From assembly GCA_031274665.1 (NCBI GenBank), contig JAISPV010000021.1:1-10920 (forward strand): DNA of 10,920 nt, given 5' to 3'. Numbering within the stretch: the first letter of the stretch is position 1; each line of letters opens with the position of its first letter. The stretch is from Candidatus Methanoplasma sp. (lineage in GTDB: Archaea > Thermoplasmatota > Thermoplasmata > Methanomassiliicoccales > Methanomethylophilaceae). Positions 6,903-10,920 of the stretch are shown piece after piece. Below the pieces are notes generated by a model. The model was not told the origin of the DNA, searched no databases, and saw only the letters and a list, made by a program, of their open reading frames with translations. Position numbers and translations under genes: made by a program.

Positions 6903-6927
6903 TTGGTTGTTATCTATTAGTTACCAA
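6903..6927 (-). promoter_or_regulatory. Palindromic operator candidate at the start site of the regulator-CDC48 operon
   Basis: On the minus strand the site begins TTGGTAAC and ends ACAACCAA: perfect 5-bp arms TTGGT and ACCAA, 15 nt apart, with partial symmetry inside. It lies just after the TATA box, covering predicted positions about +1 to +25, where a bound dimer would block polymerase recruitment. TGGTAA (6926-6921) equals one of the core sequences reported for Phr binding at transcription start sites in Pyrococcus; the other reported core elements are not matched here. Confidence 0.5.
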
Positions 6928-6949
6928 CCTTGAGTTAATGTGACCTTGT

Positions 6950-6957
6950 TATTTAAA
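6950..6957 (-). promoter_or_regulatory. TATA box of the regulator-CDC48 operon
   Basis: Minus strand TTTAAATA, about 26 nt before a predicted start near 6927. This gives a leader of roughly 33 nt that carries the palindrome and a ribosome-binding site, unlike the leaderless genes nearby. Confidence 0.55.
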
Positions 6958-6981
6958 CATTACACAGAAACGCGTCATTCG

Positions 6982-7011
6982 GTCTGAAAAATGCGTGATG
7001 ACCGTTCAGAC
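6982..7011. repeat. Inverted repeat in the divergent intergenic region
   Basis: GTCTGAA (6982-6988) and TTCAGAC (7005-7011) are perfect complements with a 16-nt spacer. An overlapping pair, GTCAT (6974-6978) and ATGAC (6998-7002), offers an alternative fold. The site lies between the two divergent promoters (regulator-CDC48 and trpB2) and may be an operator for either; there is no direct sign of which. Confidence 0.3.
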
Positions 7012-7046
7012 AGAAGTTCACCATCGTTTTGATCCGAGGTTCAGTA

Positions 7047-7073
7047 TAATGTACATAATGTTACATTAATGTA
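7047..7073 (+). promoter_or_regulatory. Cluster of TGTACA-like boxes upstream of trpB2
   Basis: TAATGTA (7047-7053) and TACATTA (7062-7068) form a perfect 7-bp inverted repeat with an 8-nt spacer. Inside it TAATGTTACATTA (7056-7068) is a perfect 13-bp palindrome, and a further TAATGTA follows at 7067-7073. The first copy contains TGTACA (7050-7055), the consensus reported for TRP boxes bound by the tryptophan repressor TrpY in Methanothermobacter, where TrpY also controls trpB2. The cluster sits just upstream of and against the TATA box, suited to repression. The binder here is unknown. Confidence 0.5.
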
Positions 7074-7079
7074 TATAAA
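7072..7079 (+). promoter_or_regulatory. TATA box of trpB2
   Basis: TATATAAA, a strong archaeal TATA match. It predicts transcription starting near 7101, only about 8 nt before the ATG at 7109, with no ribosome-binding site in the short leader. Confidence 0.65.
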
Positions 7080-7087
7080 ATTAAATA

Positions 7088-7103
7088 GATGAATACATTC
7101 ATC
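7088..7103. promoter_or_regulatory. 16-bp palindrome overlapping the trpB2 start site
   Basis: GATGAAT-AC-ATTCATC has perfect 7-bp arms with a 2-bp centre. It lies between the TATA box and the start codon and covers the predicted transcription start, a typical operator position. It also includes another TACATT half-site like those in the upstream cluster. Confidence 0.4.
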
Positions 7104-7108
7104 CACTC

Positions 7109-8428
7109 ATGGCAATCCCAAAAGACATCAGAATAAACTTGCCGCCGGAAGGGATACCCAAGAAATGGTATAACCTGGCGGCGGACATAGGGCACTTGGA
7201 GCCGCCGCTCAACCCCGGCACCATGAAGCCTGCCGAACCGACAGACTTCGAAGCAATATTCTGCAAAGAGATCATAAGACAGGAAGCTTCGACCGAACGG
7301 TTCATCGACATCCCCGAGGAAGTAAGGGATAACCTGGTCTATCTGAACCGGCCGGCGCCTCTCCAAAGGGCATACAGACTCGAAAAGTACCTGAAGACCC
7401 CCGCAAAGATCTACTATAAGCGAGAGGACATGGGCCCGCTCGGAAGCCACAAAGGCAACACCGCCCTTGCGCAAGCATATTACAACGCGGAAGCTGGGAT
7501 CCACACCCTTACGACGGAGACCGGCGCGGGACAGTGGGGAACGGCCTTGGCGATGGTGTCGAACCTGTTCGATATCAACTGCACAGTGTTCATGGTAAGG
7601 GGCAGCTATGAGCAGAAGCCCATGAGGAAGACGCTTATGCAGACGTACGGCGCGACAGTGTACGCCTCCCCCAGCCCTCAGACCGAATTCGGGAAAAAGG
7701 TCCTGAAAGAGCATCCGGAGACCACGGGTTCCCTGGGTATTGCGATCTCCGAGGCCTGCGAGATGGCGGCAAAGGACCCGAACATCGCTTATTCATTGGG
7801 AAGCGTGCTCAACCACGTGATGCTTCACCAGACGGTGATCGGCATCGAGACCATCGAACAGATGAAGATCGGCGAAATAAAGCCGGACTACATGATAGCG
7901 TGCGCCGGAGGAGGGTCCAACTTCGGAGGGTTTATATTCCCGATGCTCGGAGAGAAGATAAAGGGCAAGACCGACTGCAAGTTCATTGCAGCTGAGTCAA
8001 AGGCCGCTCCCTCCCTCACGGAAGGCGAGTTCAAGTATGACTTCGGCGACACGGCGGGATTCACCCCGCTTCTGATGATGTACACCCTGGGTCAGGAGTT
8101 CATTCCCAAGGGGATACACGCAGGAGGGCTGAGGTATCACGGGATGGCCCCTCTGGTGTCAGCAGCGATGGACAAAGGTCTGATAACCGCACAGGCTTAC
8201 GATCAGATCGAGACATTCGAGACCGGCGTTGCGTTCGCAAGAACGGAAGGCCTGGTCCCGGCACCCGAATCGTGCCACGCTGTGAAAGCGGCGGTCGATC
8301 TGGCGCTTGAGTGCAAGAGGACCAAAGAGGAAAAGACGATCGTGTTCTGCATGTCGGGACACGGTATGCTGGACCTCTATGGGTACGGGCAGTATCTGGA
8401 CGGGACCATGCAGGATTCGTCTGCCTGA
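7109..8428 (+). CDS. trpB2: Tryptophan synthase beta chain, TrpB2 type
   Basis: TrpB joins indole and serine to make tryptophan with PLP, in the cytosol. The 439-residue length, about 40 more than TrpB1, and the N-terminal extension IPKKWYNLAADI are TrpB2 features. Visible sites: the PLP Schiff-base lysine in GSHKGN (Lys115), ETGAGQWG (137-144) with the catalytic glutamate and a Trp where TrpB1 usually has His, the PLP-phosphate loop GGGSN (267-271), HAGGLRYHG (337-345), and EGLVPAPESCHA (380-391), the TrpB2 form of the serine-binding region. No trpA or other trp gene is adjacent, which is usual for TrpB2; such enzymes may act as an indole salvage enzyme without TrpA. The gene stands alone, with its own TATA box and operator-like repeats upstream and a hairpin terminator downstream. 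Confidence 0.95.
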   Translation: MAIPKDIRINLPPEGIPKKWYNLAADIGHLEPPLNPGTMKPAEPTDFEAIFCKEIIRQEASTERFIDIPEEVRDNLVYLNRPAPLQRAYRLEKYLKTPAKIYYKREDMGPLGSHKGNTALAQAYYNAEAGIHTLTTETGAGQWGTALAMVSNLFDINCTVFMVRGSYEQKPMRKTLMQTYGATVYASPSPQTEFGKKVLKEHPETTGSLGIAISEACEMAAKDPNIAYSLGSVLNHVMLHQTVIGIETIEQMKIGEIKPDYMIACAGGGSNFGGFIFPMLGEKIKGKTDCKFIAAESKAAPSLTEGEFKYDFGDTAGFTPLLMMYTLGQEFIPKGIHAGGLRYHGMAPLVSAAMDKGLITAQAYDQIETFETGVAFARTEGLVPAPESCHAVKAAVDLALECKRTKEEKTIVFCMSGHGMLDLYGYGQYLDGTMQDSSA

Positions 8429-8447
8429 TGCACAAAACATAAAACAA

Positions 8448-8472
8448 GGCGGGCACCGCCCGCCGTATTTTT
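8448..8472 (+). terminator. Hairpin/T-run terminator after trpB2
   Basis: GGCGGGC (8448-8454) and GCCCGCC (8458-8464) form a perfect 7-bp GC stem with a 3-nt loop, followed by GTATTTTT. It begins 20 nt after the trpB2 stop. Archaeal polymerase mainly needs the T-run; the stem makes this look like a bacterial-type intrinsic terminator. Confidence 0.7.
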
Positions 8473-8554
8473 GAAAAAGAACAGATCCGTAAGAGATCCA
8501 GCTGCGCATTTCTATATGGGTCTATCAAAGACATCCATATTGTTTAGTATTGTT

Positions 8555-8568
8555 TTAAACATGTTTAA
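8555..8568. promoter_or_regulatory. 14-bp palindrome TTAAACATGTTTAA in the trpB2-endA gap
   Basis: Perfect 14-bp palindrome. The half TGTTTA/T also occurs at 8541 and 8551, giving a small cluster of related half-sites about 100-120 bp before endA. TTTTAAAC (8553-8560) could also serve as a TATA box with a start near 8583. The rest of 8473-8654 shows no gene or RNA I recognise. Confidence 0.3.
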
Positions 8569-8655
8569 TCCTGCAATGAAGAGATATCACACACCGGGCC
8601 CCGGCACAAGGATACGTCGTCAGCGAGACAAAAAGGGCGGCTGAGATGCAGAACA

Positions 8656-8663
8656 ATAAAATA
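8656..8663 (+). promoter_or_regulatory. Possible TATA box of endA
   Basis: ATAAAATA is centred about 26 nt before the internal ATG at 8687, codon 9 of the longest endA frame. If used, the message would be leaderless from 8687 and the ATG at 8663 would lie in the promoter. Confidence 0.35.
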
Positions 8664-9736
8664 TGAACATCAATCTGTGTATTCAGATGCCCGGAGAGCT
8701 GCACGACGACACAGTGGTCATAGAGGACCAGAAAGAAGGGACCCAATTATACAACAAAGGGAACTTCGGCTACCCCGTAAAAGGTGGAGGTCTGGAACTG
8801 GACCTGATGGAGGCAACTTTCTTGGTGGAATGCGACAGGCTCCAGGTAATGAAGGACGGAACGCCCATGTCCTTCGGGGAGATATTCCGTTATTCTTCGA
8901 CCCAATATGAGAAGTTCGACATCTCATATCTTGTTTACAACGACATGAGGAACAGGGGTTTCGTCGTAAAAGCGGAAAGCGGCCTTTTCGACCTGTCGGT
9001 ATTCCCCAGAGGTTTTACGATGAGCAACTCCCGCCCGCTGTATCTTGTGAGGGCGGTCTCGGAAAGGGAGACGCTTGATCTTGAGACGTTCTCAAAGGAG
9101 GTCTCGCACACCGAGAGCAAGGGGAAGAAACTTCTCTACGGGGTGGTGGACGAGGAAGGCGACATCACATATTACCATATGTCCTCCAAGGACCTCAGCG
9201 GCAGTTCGTTCCACTCTTCGTCGAAACACATCGCAAAAGGCGTTCTGATAGGTGAAAGGGTGTTGGTGTTCGAAGAGAGCCAGATCGACTGTCTCAGAGG
9301 GATGGGGTTCTACGGGAAGATGATGGGCGGCGTTCTTCAGCTGTCCCTGATCGAATGCTGTTTCCTGATGGAGATGGGTGACATCGAAGTAACATCCCAG
9401 ACAGGGGAGACGATGTCCCCGGAAGAGATGACGGATCTGGGGATGAGGGTCCAGGAAGAGTTCGAACTGAGGCTGGATGCGTTCAGGGACCTCAGAAGGA
9501 GAGGGATGGTGGTCAAGACCGGATTCAAATACGGGGCGCACTTCAGAGTGTACGAGGGATCGCCGGACGTAGACCACGCGAAATATCTCGTGCATTCGGT
9601 CAACCGGGACAAAGAGATGATGTGGCCCGAGATATCCAGGACGGTCAGGTTATCGGGCGGGGTAAAGAAAGAGATACTCTTCTGCCGCACAGGGAACCCG
9701 ATGGAATATCTGGAATTCAAATGGTTCAGGCCATAA
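8663..9736 (+). CDS. endA: tRNA-splicing endonuclease EndA (two-repeat form)
   Basis: EndA cuts introns out of precursor tRNAs at bulge-helix-bulge sites. The 357-residue protein holds two copies of the archaeal endonuclease unit, the alpha2 layout. Repeat 1 (about 10-175): GELHDDTVVI, LDLMEATFLVECDRLQV, YLVYNDMRNRGFVVK, KKLLYGVVDEEGDITYY. Repeat 2 (about 185-357): GVLIGERVLVFEE, LSLIECCFLMEMGDIEV, FRDLRRRGMVVKTGFKYGAHFRVY, HAKYLVHSV. Aligned from memory to the M. jannaschii enzyme (Tyr115, His125, Lys156), the catalytic triad is Tyr297, His305 and Lys336 in repeat 2. Repeat 1 has Phe114 and Arg124 in place of Tyr and His but keeps Lys155, as expected for a structural half. ATG 8663 is the first possible start (a stop lies 6 nt before it); ATG 8687 fits a leaderless promoter and the family start equally well. 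It ends 32 bp before convergent tfb. Confidence 0.93.
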   Translation: MNINLCIQMPGELHDDTVVIEDQKEGTQLYNKGNFGYPVKGGGLELDLMEATFLVECDRLQVMKDGTPMSFGEIFRYSSTQYEKFDISYLVYNDMRNRGFVVKAESGLFDLSVFPRGFTMSNSRPLYLVRAVSERETLDLETFSKEVSHTESKGKKLLYGVVDEEGDITYYHMSSKDLSGSSFHSSSKHIAKGVLIGERVLVFEESQIDCLRGMGFYGKMMGGVLQLSLIECCFLMEMGDIEVTSQTGETMSPEEMTDLGMRVQEEFELRLDAFRDLRRRGMVVKTGFKYGAHFRVYEGSPDVDHAKYLVHSVNRDKEMMWPEISRTVRLSGGVKKEILFCRTGNPMEYLEFKWFRP

Positions 9737-9739
9737 AGG

Positions 9740-9755
9740 CGAAAAGAGTTTTTCG
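9740..9755. terminator. Possible two-way terminator between endA and tfb
   Basis: CGAAAA (9740-9745) pairs with TTTTCG (9750-9755) around a 4-nt loop, giving T-runs on both strands. It fills half of the 32-bp gap between the two convergent stop codons. Confidence 0.35.
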
Positions 9756-9768
9756 AAAGGTGTTCGGA

Positions 9769-10701
9769 TCAGAGCGATATCTCTATTCCGAGTTTCTCTG
9801 TGAGTTCCTTGTATCTGTTACGGATGGTTACCTCGGTGACCCCCGCGACATCGGCGACCTCCCTCTGGGTCCTGCGCTCGTTGCAAAGGATGGAGGAGAT
9901 GTATATCGCCGCTGCGGCGACGCCGGTAGGGCCTCTTCCGGAAGTGAGCTCCTTTTCGGATGCGTCCTTCAGGATCTCGGCGGCCTTGCTTTGGACCTCT
10001 CCGCTAAGTTTCAATTCGGAACAGAACCTCTGGACGTAGTCTTGAGGTTTGGTGGGCATCAGTTTGAGCTTGAGCTCACGGGTCATGAACCTGTATGTGC
10101 GGCCGATCTCCTTCCTTCCGACGCGGCTCGAGCTTGCGACCTCGTCCAATGTTCTGGGGACACCGCACTGTCTGCACGCGGCATACAAAGATGCAGCGAC
10201 CACGCCTTCGATGGACCTTCCTCTTATCAGGTTCTTGTTCACCGCTTTCCTGTAGATCATAGCGGCGGTCTCCCTGACGTTCCTGGGGAGGCCCATCGCG
10301 GACGCCATCCTGTCAAGTTCGGAAAGTGCGAAAGCGAGGTTCCTCTCGGTCGCATTGGAGACACGGATCCTCCTCTGCCATTTCCTCAGCCTGTACAGCT
10401 GGGCCCTGTTCCTGGTGGGGATGCTCTTTCCGTAGCTGTCCTTGTTCTTCCAGGATATCTCTGTTGAAAGTCCCTTATCATGAATGGTATACGTCATCGG
10501 GGCGCCGGTACGCGCTCTCTTCTCTCCCTGTTCAACGTCGAAGGCCCTCCATTCAGGACCCTGGTCGATGAACTGGTCGTCCAAGACCAACCCGCAATCC
10601 TCGCACAGGAGTTCTCCTCTTTCGTAATCGCGCACAAGGTGGTGGCTTCCGCATTCCGGGCAGACCTCAATCTCTTCTGTTCCTTCTCTTGTCTTTGGCA
10701 T
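9769..10701 (-). CDS. tfb: Transcription initiation factor B (TFB)
   Basis: TFB is the archaeal TFIIB: it binds TBP-TATA-BRE DNA and brings in RNA polymerase. The 310-residue protein has an N-terminal zinc ribbon with Cys14, Cys17, Cys33 and Cys36 (CPECGSHH ... LLCEDCGLV), then the B-reader stretch [13 protein letters not shown] (43-55), a linker (about 60-115), and two cyclin repeats (about 118-205 and 213-305). The second holds the BRE-reading helix-turn-helix [21 protein letters not shown] (280-300). Length and all zinc ligands are standard. The start is well supported by AAGGAG (10715-10710) 8 nt before the ATG. The gene begins inside the last 35 nt of gar1, so it is translated in a coupled gar1-tfb operon. 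Whether the genome has further TFB copies cannot be seen. Confidence 0.97.
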   Translation of the reverse strand: MPKTREGTEEIEVCPECGSHHLVRDYERGELLCEDCGLVLDDQFIDQGPEWRAFDVEQGEKRARTGAPMTYTIHDKGLSTEISWKNKDSYGKSIPTRNRAQLYRLRKWQRRIRVSNATERNLAFALSELDRMASAMGLPRNVRETAAMIYRKAVNKNLIRGRSIEGVVAASLYAACRQCGVPRTLDEVASSSRVGRKEIGRTYRFMTRELKLKLMPTKPQDYVQRFCSELKLSGEVQSKAAEILKDASEKELTSGRGPTGVAAAAIYISSILCNERRTQREVADVAGVTEVTIRNRYKELTEKLGIEISL

Positions 10702-10920
10702 TTTGAGTTCTCCTTGTTGTGTACAGCTCCTTGCTCCTGAGGCCCCTCAGGGCCGCGGCATCTTCGACCGCAACGGTGATGAAGGGCTCGTTCACCGGCC
10801 CGAATATTCGTTTCACCGTTCCGATCTTCTTCTTATTCGAATCATAGACGGGACTCCCGATATCTGGAACATCGGCGGTCCCGATGACGGTGATCTTATC
10901 GTTGCCAACGGTGCCGTTCA
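10667..10920 (-). CDS. gar1: H/ACA RNA-protein component Gar1 (5' end outside window)
   Basis: The minus-strand frame is open at the right edge (first whole codon 10918-10916) and ends with TGA at 10669-10667, giving 83 visible residues. They read as archaeal Gar1: a small beta-barrel with [23 protein letters not shown], then the signature [14 protein letters not shown], and a basic tail ending KDKRRRNRRD. Gar1 joins Cbf5, Nop10 and L7Ae on H/ACA guide RNAs to convert uridine to pseudouridine in rRNA. Archaeal Gar1 is usually 75-100 residues, so only a short N-terminal piece is missing. The last 35 nt overlap the start of tfb in another frame and the basic tail is written over that start; gar1 next to tfb is an order known from other euryarchaea. 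Confidence 0.88.
   Translation of the reverse strand, partial: NGTVGNDKITVIGTADVPDIGSPVYDSNKKKIGTVKRIFGPVNEPFITVAVEDAAALRGLRSKELYTTRRTQNAKDKRRNRRD
10710..10715 (-). promoter_or_regulatory. Shine-Dalgarno of tfb inside gar1
   Basis: Minus-strand AAGGAG lies 8 nt before the tfb ATG at 10701, within the gar1 coding sequence. It decides the tfb start despite the 35-nt gene overlap. Confidence 0.7.

Noticed and set aside
6985..7048. A C/D-box guide RNA suggested by GTGATGA (6995-7001) and an upstream CTGA
   Set aside because: No matching downstream D box at the right spacing and no full C/D'-C'/D layout on either strand; better explained as part of a regulatory dyad.
7061..7714. A 217-codon minus-strand frame opposite the start of trpB2
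   Set aside because: It runs through the trpB2 promoter repeats and mirrors conserved TrpB2 codons.
9622..10467. A 281-codon plus-strand frame opposite tfb
   Set aside because: It also starts inside endA and mirrors the TFB codons; no motif and no promoter.

Overview
This window is archaeal. It encodes transcription factor B, archaeal FtsY, prefoldin alpha, ribosomal protein L18a (LX), Gar1, a two-repeat tRNA-splicing endonuclease and a CDC48/VAT-type AAA+ ATPase. Several genes have an archaeal TATA box about 26 nt before the start codon, so their messages are probably leaderless. The archaeal CDC48 with a double-AAA layout, a TrpB2-type tryptophan synthase, an alpha2-type EndA and leaderless promoters suggest a euryarchaeon near the Thermoplasmata, possibly Methanomassiliicoccales. 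That placement is inference; no marker here settles it. GC content looks moderate (near 50-55%) and even across genes, with AT-rich promoters and no mobile elements.

Layout from left to right. (1) The C-terminal two thirds of an M20 metallohydrolase (+) runs off the left edge and overlaps the 3' end of ftsY. (2) A tight minus-strand operon rplX(L18a)-pfdA-ftsY couples a ribosomal protein, a co-translational chaperone subunit and the SRP receptor. (3) About 420 bp without a convincing gene (2380-2798) hold AT-rich promoter elements and a possible folded RNA. (4) A plus-strand pair follows: an RNA-binding UPF0201/DUF54-type protein and a TIM-barrel sugar isomerase/endonuclease-like protein, translationally coupled. 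(5) A minus-strand pair encodes an N-terminal winged-helix regulator with a central coiled coil, resembling the Pyrococcus heat-shock regulator Phr, followed with a 4-nt overlap by the CDC48/VAT unfoldase. (6) A 214-bp divergent regulatory region is rich in dyad symmetries. (7) Monocistronic trpB2 (+) ends in a GC-hairpin/T-run terminator. (8) endA (+), the tRNA intron endonuclease. (9) A minus-strand gar1-tfb operon, with tfb starting inside the end of gar1; gar1 runs off the right edge.

Most of the window is conserved information-processing and protein-quality-control machinery. The best leads are regulatory. One is a Phr-like repressor gene heading the CDC48 operon, with a 25-bp palindrome on its predicted transcription start that includes the core TGGTAA. 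Another is a cluster of TGTACA-like boxes upstream of trpB2, resembling the boxes bound by TrpY in Methanothermobacter. A third is the unexplained noncoding stretch upstream of rplX. I found no CRISPR array, tRNA, rRNA, insertion sequence, phage gene or defence system, and no clear undescribed multi-gene system.
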